DNA from: Achromobacter agilis
GTDB taxonomy: Bacteria > Pseudomonadota > Gammaproteobacteria > Burkholderiales > Burkholderiaceae_B
Reading direction: 5' to 3'
Assembly: GCF_900496965.1 (NCBI RefSeq)
Contig: NZ_UFQB01000028.1
Location: forward strand, 1-64,000
DNA: 64,000 nt
How positions within the stretch are numbered: position 1 is the first letter of the stretch; each line of letters opens with the position of its first letter. Shown piece after piece: positions 45,320 through 54,623 of the stretch. A model generated the notes under the pieces. That model did not search any database. It was not told the origin of the DNA and was given only the letters and a program-made list of their open reading frames with translations. The position numbers and the translations under genes were made by a program.

Positions 45320-46038
45320 GCGGCCGGCAGGCTGAAGCGCTGGGCCAGCGACGCCCGCATCCTTGCGTACTTGCGCTCGATGCGCCGGCGATTCAGGCGC
45401 TTGCTCCAGGCATACAGCGGAATGAGCGGCAGCACTCCGAAGCCGTCGATCAGGTACAGGCCCTGCTTGCCGTCGGCATTGAGCCCACAGGCGACATTGC
45501 TGGCGGAAATGTCGTGCAGGACGACATGCGCATCGGCCAGGTCATCGAAGAACTCGTCGAGCTGTTCGCTCAGCGCCGCGTCGAACTTGCCCTGCCGCGC
45601 CAGGTCGGCGACGGTGGGGGCGATATTGCCCGCCTCGTCGCAGATCTTCTCGACCACCAGCCCCAGGCCCAGCGTGGTTTGCGCCAGGCCCAGGATGCGC
45701 GCCATGGGCACCTGCCATACGCCGGAAGGCCGGGTAGTAGTGGTGACGTACTCGGAGATTTCGTTCAGATAGACCCGGTACGCGCTCTCGCGCTGGTACT
45801 GCTTGTACCAGCGCTTGAAGGGGCGCGCTTCCAGGTAGACGGCGCGAGCCTGCATGTCCATGACCTTGACGAGCAGGGACGGCATGTGGGGATGCTGGAA
45901 AATGTGCCGGTCGCCGCCGATGGCAAGCGGCACCTCGGCATCCAGGTTCAATGGGCCGAAAACGGCCTGGAATGATGCAGCGGGGATGCAGGGGAAAGAG
46001 TCTGCGGGATTCAAGGGCGGCGGAACCTGGTTGGACAT
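45316..46038 (-). CDS. YrbL-family protein
   Basis: The 240-residue protein follows the YrbL (PhoP-network) family, which has a degenerate protein-kinase-like fold. LLVKVMD holds the probable ATP-contact lysine, LHDISASNVACGL resembles a catalytic loop (HDxxxxN), and YLIDGFG stands where kinases have DFG-like residues. Activity is untested as far as the sequence shows. The MSNQVPPPL start is the first ATG. It converges on the glycosylase gene, sharing 4 bp at the stops, and is divergent from rmuC. Confidence 0.83.
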   Translation of the reverse strand: MSNQVPPPLNPADSFPCIPAASFQAVFGPLNLDAEVPLAIGGDRHIFQHPHMPSLLVKVMDMQARAVYLEARPFKRWYKQYQRESAYRVYLNEISEYVTTTTRPSGVWQVPMARILGLAQTTLGLGLVVEKICDEAGNIAPTVADLARQGKFDAALSEQLDEFFDDLADAHVVLHDISASNVACGLNADGKQGLYLIDGFGVLPLIPLYAWSKRLNRRRIERKYARMRASLAQRFSLPAA

Positions 46039-46151
46039 ATCAGAGTTTAATCCTTTGTTCCAGGTAACTAGTCCGATAATGCAGGCTCCAGGCGGGGGGA
46101 CGCAGCAGACGTGGTCCGGGTCCTACAATCCTGGCTTTGGAGATGCATCTT

Positions 46152-47516
46152 TTGAACGACATTCATCTGCTTTGGGTCGCCGCGGGCGGCGCGGTGCTGG
46201 CATTTCTGGCGGCCTTGCTGGCCTGGCTGCGCCCCCCCGCGCCGGACTCCCGGCTCGATGCGCTGCTGGAAAGCCTGGAACGGACCGAGCGCGCGCTGCG
46301 GTCCGATATTGCGGAAGGGCAGCGCGGCCTGCGCACCGAATTCGCGGAATCCACACGCGCCTTGCGGGCGGAGCTGTCGCAATCGCATGGGGACCTGCGC
46401 GCCGGCCTTTCTCGCGACGCGCAGGCCGCCCGCGCCGAGTCGGCGGAATCGCTGGCGCGCTTCGCCTCGGGCTTCTCGGAGCAACTGCAGGGCCTTATCC
46501 AGATCAATGAGCGGCGCTTGATGGAAGTGCGCGCCACCGTGGATCAGCGCCTGCAATCGTTGCAAACCGACAACAGCGCCAAGCTGGACGAAATGCGGCG
46601 CACGGTGGACGAGAAACTCCACGCCACGCTGGAACAGCGCCTGGGAGAGTCCTTCAAGCTGGTGTCGGACCGCCTCGAGGCCGTGCACAAGGGGCTGGGC
46701 GAAATGCAGGCGCTGGCGGCCGGCGTCGGCGATCTGAAACGCGTGCTGACCAACGTGAAGTCGCGCGGCACCTGGGGCGAAGTGCAACTGGCCCGCCTGA
46801 TCGAAGACAACATGACCCCGGACCAGTACGCCAGCAACGTCAAACCGGTGCCGGGCAGCGACGCGGTGGTGGAATTCGCCATCCGCCTGCCCGGGCGCGG
46901 CGACGGCGCCGGCCCGGTCTGGCTGCCCATCGACGCCAAGTTCCCCAAGGAGGAATACGAACGTCTCATGGACGCCCAGGAGGCGGCGGACGCGGAGGGC
47001 GTCAAGAGCGCGGGGGCCGCGCTGGGCCGGGCCGTCGAGCTGCAGGCGCGCGCGATCGCGGCCAAATACGTCGCGCCGCCGCATACCACCGACTTCGCCA
47101 TCATGTTCCTGCCCACCGAAAGCCTGTATGCCGAAGTGCTGCGCCGTCCGGGCCTGCTGGACAAGCTGCACGACCTGCGCGTCAACGTGGCGGGCCCGAG
47201 CAACCTCGCTGCGCTGCTGAACAGCCTGCAGATGGGGTTCCGCACCTTGGCGATCGAGCAGCGTTCATCAGAGGTCTGGCAGGTACTGCGCGCGGTCAAG
47301 ACGGAATTCGGCAAGTTCGGCGACGCGCTAGCCAGCGTCAAGAAGACGCTGGACACCGCAAGCAACAAGATCGGCCAGACCGAGGTGCGCACGCGCGCCA
47401 TGCTCCGGAACCTGAAGGACGTGGAGGCGCTGCCCGAGGCCGATGCGCGGCTGCTGCTGGGCGAGGCCGCCGAGGATCCCGACGACGCGGACGCGCCGCC
47501 CGCCGGCGCGAACTGA
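46152..47516 (+). CDS. rmuC: RmuC-family DNA recombination protein
   Basis: The protein of about 454 residues has an N-terminal membrane anchor (about 6-28), a long coiled-coil region (about 35-190), and the RmuC nuclease-like domain (about 195-400) with LKRVLTNVKSRGTWGEVQLARLIED, VWLPIDAKFPKEEYERL and DFAIMFLPTE segments. RmuC limits inversions at short repeats. The ribosome binding site GGAGA (46139-46143) sits directly against ATG 46143 but 8 nt before TTG 46152, so I prefer the TTG; ATG 46143 or TTG 46137 would add 3 or 5 residues. Confidence 0.9.
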   Translation: MNDIHLLWVAAGGAVLAFLAALLAWLRPPAPDSRLDALLESLERTERALRSDIAEGQRGLRTEFAESTRALRAELSQSHGDLRAGLSRDAQAARAESAESLARFASGFSEQLQGLIQINERRLMEVRATVDQRLQSLQTDNSAKLDEMRRTVDEKLHATLEQRLGESFKLVSDRLEAVHKGLGEMQALAAGVGDLKRVLTNVKSRGTWGEVQLARLIEDNMTPDQYASNVKPVPGSDAVVEFAIRLPGRGDGAGPVWLPIDAKFPKEEYERLMDAQEAADAEGVKSAGAALGRAVELQARAIAAKYVAPPHTTDFAIMFLPTESLYAEVLRRPGLLDKLHDLRVNVAGPSNLAALLNSLQMGFRTLAIEQRSSEVWQVLRAVKTEFGKFGDALASVKKTLDTASNKIGQTEVRTRAMLRNLKDVEALPEADARLLLGEAAEDPDDADAPPAGAN

Positions 47517-47635
47517 TCCGCACGGAACAACGGAGCAGGGGGCTCGCTCCTCTGCCCGAGCTTGTTGCCCGGTCCGACTGCCGATATCCTGGCGTTTGCG
47601 GCAATTCGCCGTCGATACCCTGGAGCATCGCAAGC

Positions 47636-49165
47636 ATGAGCACCGCTGAACGCCATGATTCCTCTACCCTCGACGCGACGGCGCTGGGCGCCGACATCGC
47701 CCAAGGGGCCACGACGGCGCTTGCTGCAATGCAGCAAGCGGTGGACAGGGTGGCGGCCCGCAATCCGGCGATCAATGCGGCTTGCGGCATGCAAGGGGAA
47801 CTCGGCCTGCGCCTGGCGCAAGCGCTGGACGAAACGCTGGCGGCGCTGTCGCCGGAACAACGGCTGGCGCAATTGCGCGACCGCCCGTTCCTGGGCGTGC
47901 CCACGCTGCTCAAGGACCTGGGCACCGCCGCGCTGGGCCTGCCCAGCGCCATGGGGTCGGTGCTTTATGGCCAGGTTGAATGGGACGTCGACGCCGAGAT
48001 CGTCAAGCGGTACCGCCGCGCCGGCCTGATTCCGTTTGGCCGCACGACCAGCGCGGAACTGGGGCTGAGCCCCACCACCGAATCGCCCGTCTACGGCCCG
48101 GCCACGCAGAATCCTTGGAAGGCCGGGCACAGCGCGGGCGGTTCCAGCGGCGGCGCCGGGGCGGCGCTGGCCAGCGGCATGGTGCGCATCGCCCACGGCA
48201 GCGACGGCGGCGGATCGATCCGCATTCCGTCGTCGTGTTGCGGCGTGCTCGGCCTGAAGCCGTCGCGCGGCCTGATGCCGCTGGGGCCGCTCAAGGGAGA
48301 GGGCTGGGGCGGCCTGGCCACCGAACACATGATGACTCTGTCGGTGCGCGATTGCGCGGCCTCGCTGGATATCAGCGCCGGCGCCGATGTGGGCGCGCCG
48401 TATGCGGCGCCTGCCTTGCCGGCCGAATCGTATCGCGGGGTCGTGGCGCGCGTGGCGGCCGATCCGCAATCGGCCGCGCGCCGCCGCATCGCGTTCGTCA
48501 ATACGACCTACGAAGGCGAGGCCATCCATCCGGAGGTGGCGGCCACCGTGGACGAGGCCGCCCGGTTCTTTGCGTCGCTCGGCCACGAACTCGTGCCGGC
48601 CGCGCCGCCCGTGGGATCCGAGGAAGTGCTGTCGCCCATGCTACCGCTGATCGCCAGCGCGGCGGCCAACGCCATCGACTCCTTCGTGGGCGCGCGCGGC
48701 CGCCGTCTTGCTGCCGACGAACTGCAGCCCACCACGCTGGGCGCGCGCGAATATGCGCGCGCGATTTCCGGCGCGCAGTACGTGGCCTGCGTGGACGCCT
48801 GCCATGAGATCACGCGCCGCGTCGGCCGCTTCTTGGCGCGCGACGGCGCGCAGGGGCACGACCTGTTCCTGAGCCCGGTGCTGGCGCTGCCGCCCGCGGC
48901 CATCGGCCGCTATGCCATGGACAACGCCGACTATCTGGCCTACCGTCTGGGCAAGAAGGGCGTCATCGGTTATTCGCCCTTCGCGCCGCTGGCCAACCTG
49001 ACCGGCATGCCCGCGATCTCCATTCCTTTCGGCATGTCGTCAGACGGCCTGCCCATCGGTATCCAGCTGATGGGGCCGCTGGGCAGCGAAGCCCTGCTGC
49101 TGGAACTGGCCGCCCAGGTCGAGACCTTGCGGCCCTGGCTCCTGGTGGCGCCCATGGCCCGCTAA
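47636..49165 (+). CDS. Amidase (amidase-signature family)
   Basis: The 509-residue hydrolase has the Ser-cisSer-Lys triad of the amidase signature family: K93 in LLKDLG, the cis serine in GGSSGG (170-171), and nucleophile S194 in GSDGGGSIRIP. It hydrolyses amides to carboxylic acids; the substrate is unknown. It stands alone between rmuC and aidB with normal gaps. The first ATG at 47636 was used; purines before it are scattered and the ribosome binding site is weak. There is no signal peptide, so it is cytoplasmic. Confidence 0.92.
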   Translation: MSTAERHDSSTLDATALGADIAQGATTALAAMQQAVDRVAARNPAINAACGMQGELGLRLAQALDETLAALSPEQRLAQLRDRPFLGVPTLLKDLGTAALGLPSAMGSVLYGQVEWDVDAEIVKRYRRAGLIPFGRTTSAELGLSPTTESPVYGPATQNPWKAGHSAGGSSGGAGAALASGMVRIAHGSDGGGSIRIPSSCCGVLGLKPSRGLMPLGPLKGEGWGGLATEHMMTLSVRDCAASLDISAGADVGAPYAAPALPAESYRGVVARVAADPQSAARRRIAFVNTTYEGEAIHPEVAATVDEAARFFASLGHELVPAAPPVGSEEVLSPMLPLIASAAANAIDSFVGARGRRLAADELQPTTLGAREYARAISGAQYVACVDACHEITRRVGRFLARDGAQGHDLFLSPVLALPPAAIGRYAMDNADYLAYRLGKKGVIGYSPFAPLANLTGMPAISIPFGMSSDGLPIGIQLMGPLGSEALLLELAAQVETLRPWLLVAPMAR

Positions 49166-49229
49166 GGCCGGGAGGGCGAAGCGCCGCGCCGGCCGGCGGC
49201 GCATCTGCGGATGGATTCAGGGAGTTGCC

Positions 49230-50891
49230 ATGTCATCGTTTGCGACGCACACCGTATTCAATCAGGTCCCGCCCCTGGAAGACTATTCCCTGTACGACAC
49301 CGATCCGGCGCTGCGCGCCGCGGTGAGCCGGGAAGGCGCGCTGGCCTGGACGGGCGAGCTGGCCGCGCATGGCGCCTGGCTGGGCCGCGCGCAGACGCTG
49401 GAGGCCGGCGCGCAGGTCAACCGCAGCCTGCCGCAACTGCTCAGCTACGACCGCAGCGGCCATCGCATCGACCATATCGACTTTCATCCGTCCTGGAACC
49501 TGCTCATGGGCGGCATCATCGCGCGCGGCCTGCACAGCCGCGCCTGGGCGCAGCCCGAGCCGGGCGCGCAGGTGGCGCGCGCGGCGGCTTACGTGATGCA
49601 GGGCCAGGTCGAGGCCGGCACGCTGTGCCCCACGACCATGACTTTCGCGGCGGTGCCCCTGCTGCAGCGCGAGCCGTCCGGCGCCGTGGATTTTGGCGGC
49701 CTGTGGCTGACGGCGCTGTATTCGCGCGAATTCGATGGGGCCGATGCGCCGATGTCCGCCAAACGCGGCGCCCTGATCGGCATGGGGCTGACCGAAAAGC
49801 AGGGGGGCTCCGACCTGCGCGCCGTGAGCACGCGGGCCGTGCCGCTGGAGGCGGCGGGCCGCGGCAATCCCTACCTGCTCGTGGGGCACAAATGGTTTCT
49901 CTCGGTGCCGCAGGCGGACGCGCACCTGGTGCTGGCGCAGACGGACGAAGGGCTCAGCTGCTTCTTCGTGCCGCGCTGGATACCGGACGGGCCGCGCAAC
50001 GCCGTCCGCCTGCGGCGGCTGAAGGACAAGCTCGGCAACTGCAGCAATGCCAGCGCGGAAGTCGAATTCGAGGACGCCTGGGGCGTCCTGATGGGCGAAC
50101 CGGGCCGAGGCCTCGCGGTGCTGCTGGAAATGGCGGCGACCACCCGGCTGGACTGCGTGCTGGGCAGCGCGGCGCTGCTGCGGCAGGCGCTGGTCCAGGC
50201 GGCGCATCATGCGCGGCATCGGCATGCCTTCGGAAAGACCCTGCTCGAACAGCCGCTGATGCGCAACGTGCTGGCCGACCTGGCCCTGGAAAGCGAGGCC
50301 GCGATGGCGCTGGGGCTGCGGCTGGCGCGCGCCGTGGACGAGCGCGCGGATGCGCAGGCCCGCGCCCTGGTCCGCGTGGGCACGCCCGCGGCCAAGCTCT
50401 GGGTGTGCAAGCGCGCGGTGGCCGCGGTGGGCGAGTGCATGGAGGTCTGGGGCGGCAACGGCTACGTGGAAGAGGGGCCGATGCCCCGGCTGTACCGTGA
50501 AACGCCGGTCAACTCCATCTGGGAAGGATCGGGCAACGTGATGGCGCTGGACGTGCTGCGGGCCCTGCAACGCGAGCCCGAGGCCCTGCCCGCGCTGGAG
50601 CGCGAATTCGCTTCGGCGAAGGGCCAGAACCGGGACTTCGACGACGCGCTGGCGCGTTGGCACGCCCTGCTGGCCGATGGGGCGCAGGCCGAGCTCCAGG
50701 CGCGGCGCATCGCCGGCGGGCTGGCGCGGCTGTGGCAGGCCGCCTTGCTGATCCAGTACGCGCCGCAGGCCGTCGGGCAGGCGTTCGCCGCCAGCCGCCT
50801 GCGCGAAGGGGGCGGCATCTTCGGCGAACTGGCCGCGGGGACGGATACCCAGGCGATCCTGGCGCGTGCCTGGCCTGCCGCTGCATGCTAA
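49230..50891 (+). CDS. aidB: AidB-like acyl-CoA dehydrogenase family protein
   Basis: The 553-residue protein has the AidB branch features of the acyl-CoA dehydrogenase family: MTFAAVPLL, GLTEKQGGSDLRA (FAD loop), KLGNCSNASAEVEFEDAWGVLMGE, WGGNGYVEEGPMPRLYRE and SIWEGSGNVMALDVLRA. AidB binds DNA and FAD and is induced by alkylation in E. coli (541 residues); whether it repairs lesions or deactivates the alkylating agent is debated. GGGAG lies 9 nt before the ATG. rpiA follows 39 bp later. Confidence 0.9.
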   Translation: MSSFATHTVFNQVPPLEDYSLYDTDPALRAAVSREGALAWTGELAAHGAWLGRAQTLEAGAQVNRSLPQLLSYDRSGHRIDHIDFHPSWNLLMGGIIARGLHSRAWAQPEPGAQVARAAAYVMQGQVEAGTLCPTTMTFAAVPLLQREPSGAVDFGGLWLTALYSREFDGADAPMSAKRGALIGMGLTEKQGGSDLRAVSTRAVPLEAAGRGNPYLLVGHKWFLSVPQADAHLVLAQTDEGLSCFFVPRWIPDGPRNAVRLRRLKDKLGNCSNASAEVEFEDAWGVLMGEPGRGLAVLLEMAATTRLDCVLGSAALLRQALVQAAHHARHRHAFGKTLLEQPLMRNVLADLALESEAAMALGLRLARAVDERADAQARALVRVGTPAAKLWVCKRAVAAVGECMEVWGGNGYVEEGPMPRLYRETPVNSIWEGSGNVMALDVLRALQREPEALPALEREFASAKGQNRDFDDALARWHALLADGAQAELQARRIAGGLARLWQAALLIQYAPQAVGQAFAASRLREGGGIFGELAAGTDTQAILARAWPAAAC

Positions 50892-50930
50892 ATTTCCCGG
50901 CTCGACAAACCATTCCGCATCATTCCCGCC

Positions 50931-51611
50931 ATGCTCTCCCAGCAAGAACTCAAGCAGCAAGCCGCCGACGCGGCCCTGGAATTCGTTGAACAGGTCGCCG
51001 GCCCCGACGTCATTATCGGCGTGGGCACGGGCTCTACGGCCGACCTGTTCATCGACGGCCTCGCCCGTTTCAAGGGCCGCATCGGAGGCACGGTCGCCAG
51101 TTCGGAGCGCAGCGCCGCCCGGCTCGCCGGCCACGGCCTGAAAGTGCTGGACCTGAACGACGTCGCCGCCATGCCGGTCTACGTGGACGGGGCGGACGAG
51201 ATCGACGCCAACCTGCACATGATCAAGGGCGGAGGCGGCGCGCTGACGCGCGAGAAGATCGTGGCCTCGGTGGCCGAACGTTTCATTTGCATCGCCGATG
51301 AATCCAAGCTGGTGCAGACCATGGGCAAGTTCCCGCTGCCGGTCGAAGTCATTCCGATGGCCCGCGAATCGGTGGCGCGCGCGATGGCGGCGCTTGGCGG
51401 CCAGCCCCGGCTGCGCGAGGGTTTCGTCACCGATAACGGCAACATCATCCTGGACGTTTCGGGCCTTTCCATCACGGACGCCCCGGGCCTCGAAGCCCGC
51501 GTGAACAACCTGCCGGGCGTAGTGACCTGCGGCCTGTTCGCGATCGCAGGCGCCGACGTGGCCCTGCTGGCCACGCAGAACGGCATCCGCCGCCTGGACC
51601 GCCAGGGCTGA
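50931..51611 (+). CDS. rpiA: Ribose-5-phosphate isomerase A
   Basis: The 226-residue enzyme has the RpiA motifs [15 protein letters not shown] near 28-42, DGADEID near 86-92 with the catalytic aspartates, and [15 protein letters not shown] near 99-113 with the catalytic glutamate. It interconverts ribose-5-phosphate and ribulose-5-phosphate in the pentose phosphate pathway. It starts at ATG 50931 without a strong ribosome binding site, 39 bp after aidB. Confidence 0.95.
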   Translation: MLSQQELKQQAADAALEFVEQVAGPDVIIGVGTGSTADLFIDGLARFKGRIGGTVASSERSAARLAGHGLKVLDLNDVAAMPVYVDGADEIDANLHMIKGGGGALTREKIVASVAERFICIADESKLVQTMGKFPLPVEVIPMARESVARAMAALGGQPRLREGFVTDNGNIILDVSGLSITDAPGLEARVNNLPGVVTCGLFAIAGADVALLATQNGIRRLDRQG

Positions 51612-51667
51612 AGCGGATTCCCCGCGCGGTGCATCGCTTCCTGCCGCCTTGCGGGCGGCAGGGGCCC

Positions 51668-51696
51668 GATTCATAATCCTGTCACACTTGGGTCAT
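51668..51696 (+). promoter_or_regulatory. Probable PHO box: three half-sites upstream of phoU
   Basis: GATTCAT, CTGTCAC and GGGTCAT follow each other at exact 11-bp spacing (TCAT/TCAC cores at 51671, 51682 and 51693), the geometry of PhoB sites (7-bp half-sites, 4-bp linkers). The middle unit is one base off CTGTCAT. It lies 85 bp upstream of the phoU start. Confidence 0.6.
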
Positions 51697-51780
51697 AACC
51701 TTGCGGGTTGTGCAGGCCCATCTCGTAACACTCTTTAATTTCGGGGCAATGCAATGAGATCAACCACGCAGGGAGCCCGG

Positions 51781-52512
51781 ATGTCGGAGCACACAAACAA
51801 ACAGTTCGACGCGGATCTGGAAAGCGTCCGTTCGCAGTTCTTGCAGATGGGCGGCTTGGTGGAAGCCATGATCCAGGAGGCCATCGACGCGTTGGCCAGC
51901 GGGGATCTGTCGCTGGTTGATAAGGTCCGCGAGCGCGAAAAGGAAGTCAACCGCCACGAAGTCGAGATCGACGAGAGCATCAGCCGGATCCTGGCGCGGC
52001 ACCAGCCCACCGCCATCGACCTGCGCATGTTGATGGCCGTATCCAAGATGCTGACCGACATGGAGCGTTCCGGCGACGAAGCCGAGAAGGTCGCCACCGT
52101 CGCGCGCCGCATCCACGAGGCCGAACTGCGCCACATCCCGGTGATCGAACTGCGCCACATGGCCGACAGCGTGCGCACCATGCTGCACCAGGCGCTGGAC
52201 GCCTTCGCCCGCCTCGACCCCATCCTGGCCGCCGCCGTCGTGCGCAGCGACAAGGAAGTGGACAAGGAATGGAAGGGCGCGCTGCGCCATCTCATCACCT
52301 ACATGATCGAAGATCCGCGCACCATTTCGCGCGCCATCGACATGATCTTCATCGCCCGCGCGCTCGAGCGCATCGGCGACCACGCCAAGAACATGTCCGA
52401 ACGCGTGATCTATATGGTCAAGGGCGCCGACGTGCGCCATACCGGCGTGAAGAACACCGAACGCCTGGCGCGAGGCGAGACGGACTCGGACGAGCCGCAA
52501 CAGGAGCAGTAG
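51781..52512 (+). CDS. phoU: Phosphate signalling protein PhoU
   Basis: The 243-residue all-helical protein has the two three-helix PhoU repeats with the metal-binding motifs around EVEIDESISRILARHQPTAIDLR and DKEVDKEWKGALRHLITYM, and ends like E. coli PhoU (241 residues). It restrains PhoR-PhoB signalling through the Pst transporter when phosphate is plentiful. No pst genes are in the window, so phoU is separate from them or they lie elsewhere. GGGAG is 5 nt before ATG 51781, preferred over ATG 51754. A three-half-site PHO box stands upstream. Confidence 0.93.
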   Translation: MSEHTNKQFDADLESVRSQFLQMGGLVEAMIQEAIDALASGDLSLVDKVREREKEVNRHEVEIDESISRILARHQPTAIDLRMLMAVSKMLTDMERSGDEAEKVATVARRIHEAELRHIPVIELRHMADSVRTMLHQALDAFARLDPILAAAVVRSDKEVDKEWKGALRHLITYMIEDPRTISRAIDMIFIARALERIGDHAKNMSERVIYMVKGADVRHTGVKNTERLARGETDSDEPQQEQ

Positions 52513-52525
52513 TTTTTGGCGGTGG

Positions 52526-52590
52526 GTGTCTGACACTCGGGTGGGCCGGCTTCAGCTTGGCGGCTTGCTCGTAGGGGTGTCAGCCCCCCC
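52526..52590. repeat. Second locus of the GTGTCTGACAC repeat
   Basis: GTGTCTGACAC (52526-52536) faces a degenerate inverted copy GGGGTGTCAGCCCCC (52574 onward) across about 40 bp, between phoU and the convergent phospholipase gene. The arrangement, two units in opposite orientation, repeats the one at 32881-33029. Confidence 0.65.
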
Positions 52591-52613
52591 CGCAAGCCAC
52601 CGGCCTCTCCACC

Positions 52614-54566
52614 TCACCCCTCGGCCAACACCACCGCCTCCAGCCTGGGATCCGGCACGCCAGACTTGCCGCCGGCGATCCGGCCGGCCAGCCGCCGTCC
52701 AAAGGCCGGCATGCCCGGGACGGACAGCTCCACGTCGTACCAGCCTTCGCGCCCTGCGTATTCCACGTCCACAGCGCCGCCGGCCGGTACCTGCGTCGCG
52801 GTGCACCAGCCATCCCCCATGCGCGACGCCAGCTCCACGGACTGCACGGCGCGGCCATTGTTGACCAGGCGCAGCCGCACGCCGGCGGCGGCCGGCGCCA
52901 GATGTGTCTCCAGGCATCCGGCGTCGCAGGCGTCGCCGCGGAAGTGCCGGTGGAAGCCATCGGGGCCCAGCAGCCACAAGTCATAGGCGCCATCCTCGTT
53001 CAGGCGCCAGCCGTCGTCCAGGCGATCGCCGGCGCCCACCGTGTAGCGGCGTGGCGCACGTTCCAGCGCAAGCCGATCGTACACATGCAGTACCGCGCCC
53101 GCCTCGCCGGGATTGCGCAGCGTCAGCCGGTAGTGCCGGCCGTCCGCGGCCATTGCGCCTTGGGCTTCGAACGCATACGGAAGCGGGCAGGCGCGGCGCT
53201 TGCCGTCTTCCGCCTGCGGTCCGCGATCCCCGGCGAAGTCGAAAGCGGAGGTCAGGTCCCCAGCCACCGTGCGCCGCCACGCGCTGATATTGGGTTCGGC
53301 CACGCCGAAGCGGGCTTCCAGGAAGCGGATCACGGAGGTGTGGTCGAACACTTGCGAGTTGACCCAGCCGCCGCGGCTCCAGGGCGAGATCACCAGCATC
53401 GGCACGCGCGGCCCCAGGCCGAATCCGCGGCCGTGCAGGGCGGGAGGATCGTCCGGAGTGGAGGCGCTGGGGCCTTGCCGCGCGTCGTGGTACTCGCCGT
53501 CCAGTTCGACGGTGGACAGGCCGCCGGGGGCGCCATCCGCCGTGCGGGCGGGCGGCGCGGGCGGCGGCATGTGGTCGAAGAAGCAGTCGTTTTCGTCGTA
53601 GGTGACGAAAAATACGCAGCGGCTCCAGATGTCGGGGTTGCGCGTCAGGATGTCCAGCACGCGCTCGGTATAGGCGCCGCCCTGGCGCGGCGACGAAACC
53701 TCCGGGTGCTCGGAGTCGGCGGTGGGCGCGATGATCCACGACACTTGCGGCAGCGTGCCCTCAGCGACGTCGCGGGCCAGGTCGTCCAGCGTGCGCGTGG
53801 TCAGGCCGCGATCGCGCAAGGGGGCGCTGGCGCCGCCGTCCGCGTGCTGGCGGCGGTATTGCTTGAAGCCGGCCAGCGGGTTGTCGTGGTAGTTGTCCGC
53901 CATGTCCTGGTAGATGCGCCAGTCCACGCCCGCGTCCTGCAGGCGTTCGGGATACGTGGTCCAGGCGTAGCCTTCGGCGGCCGGGCCCAGGCGGTCGAAG
54001 GTGTTGACCAGCGCCGGGCCGCCCGCCTGCCCCGAGGGGTCGTTGGTTCCGGTCCAGAGGAACAGCCGGTTCGGGTTGGTACCGGCATGTATCGAGCAGT
54101 GGTAGGCGTCGCACAGCGTGAAGGCGTTGGCCAGCGCCGCCTGGAACGGAATGTCCGCGCCGTCGTAGGCGCCCATGCCGAGCCGGCTCTTGGCGGGCAG
54201 CCACTGGTCCATGCGCCCATCGTTCCAGGCGCGCTGGGCGTCGTCCCAGGTGTGGGGCGTGATGTACCCCACCGGCGTGCCACTCGGGTACTCCGTGCGC
54301 AGGGCGTAGGGCCGCACCCGCGCCGCGCCGTCCGCCTGCGTCAACACGTCGCCCGCGGCCGTGGGCGCGGGCAGCGGATCCGCGAAGCCTCGCACCCCGG
54401 GCAGCGTGCCGAAATAATGATCGAAGGAGCGGTTCTCCTGCATCAGGATCACCACGTGGCGCACGTCCTGCAGCGTGCCGGTCTGGCGGTCCGGAGCGAT
54501 GGAGCGGGCGCGCGCGATGGCGTCCGGCTGCCTGGGGGGGAAGGGCGGGCTCGATGCGTTGGTCAT
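52614..54566 (-). CDS. Phosphocholine-type phospholipase C / acid phosphatase AcpA family protein
   Basis: The 650-residue phosphoesterase has the family motifs ENRSFDHYFG at 44-53, HAGTNPNRLFLWTG in the middle, TYDENDCFFDH near 320 and, after the catalytic domain, the C-terminal beta-rich domains of PLC-H/PLC-N proteins (from about 480). Family members cleave phosphatidylcholine or sphingomyelin, or dephosphorylate phosphocholine. They are normally exported by the Tat pathway, but this N-terminus (MTNASSPPFPPRQPD) has neither twin arginines followed by a hydrophobic stretch nor any signal peptide. The gene follows a LysR regulator by 57 bp on the same strand and converges on phoU. Confidence 0.88.
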   Translation of the reverse strand: MTNASSPPFPPRQPDAIARARSIAPDRQTGTLQDVRHVVILMQENRSFDHYFGTLPGVRGFADPLPAPTAAGDVLTQADGAARVRPYALRTEYPSGTPVGYITPHTWDDAQRAWNDGRMDQWLPAKSRLGMGAYDGADIPFQAALANAFTLCDAYHCSIHAGTNPNRLFLWTGTNDPSGQAGGPALVNTFDRLGPAAEGYAWTTYPERLQDAGVDWRIYQDMADNYHDNPLAGFKQYRRQHADGGASAPLRDRGLTTRTLDDLARDVAEGTLPQVSWIIAPTADSEHPEVSSPRQGGAYTERVLDILTRNPDIWSRCVFFVTYDENDCFFDHMPPPAPPARTADGAPGGLSTVELDGEYHDARQGPSASTPDDPPALHGRGFGLGPRVPMLVISPWSRGGWVNSQVFDHTSVIRFLEARFGVAEPNISAWRRTVAGDLTSAFDFAGDRGPQAEDGKRRACPLPYAFEAQGAMAADGRHYRLTLRNPGEAGAVLHVYDRLALERAPRRYTVGAGDRLDDGWRLNEDGAYDLWLLGPDGFHRHFRGDACDAGCLETHLAPAAAGVRLRLVNNGRAVQSVELASRMGDGWCTATQVPAGGAVDVEYAGREGWYDVELSVPGMPAFGRRLAGRIAGGKSGVPDPRLEAVVLAEG

Positions 54567-54623
54567 GACGGCTTTACGGTTGGCCGGGCCCGTTGCGGCC
54601 GGCGATAGGAGAATCTTAAGGCT

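Noticed and set aside
49233..51674. An 813-codon minus-strand frame across aidB and rpiA
   Set aside because: Both underlying plus-strand genes have full catalytic motifs; the antisense translation has none.
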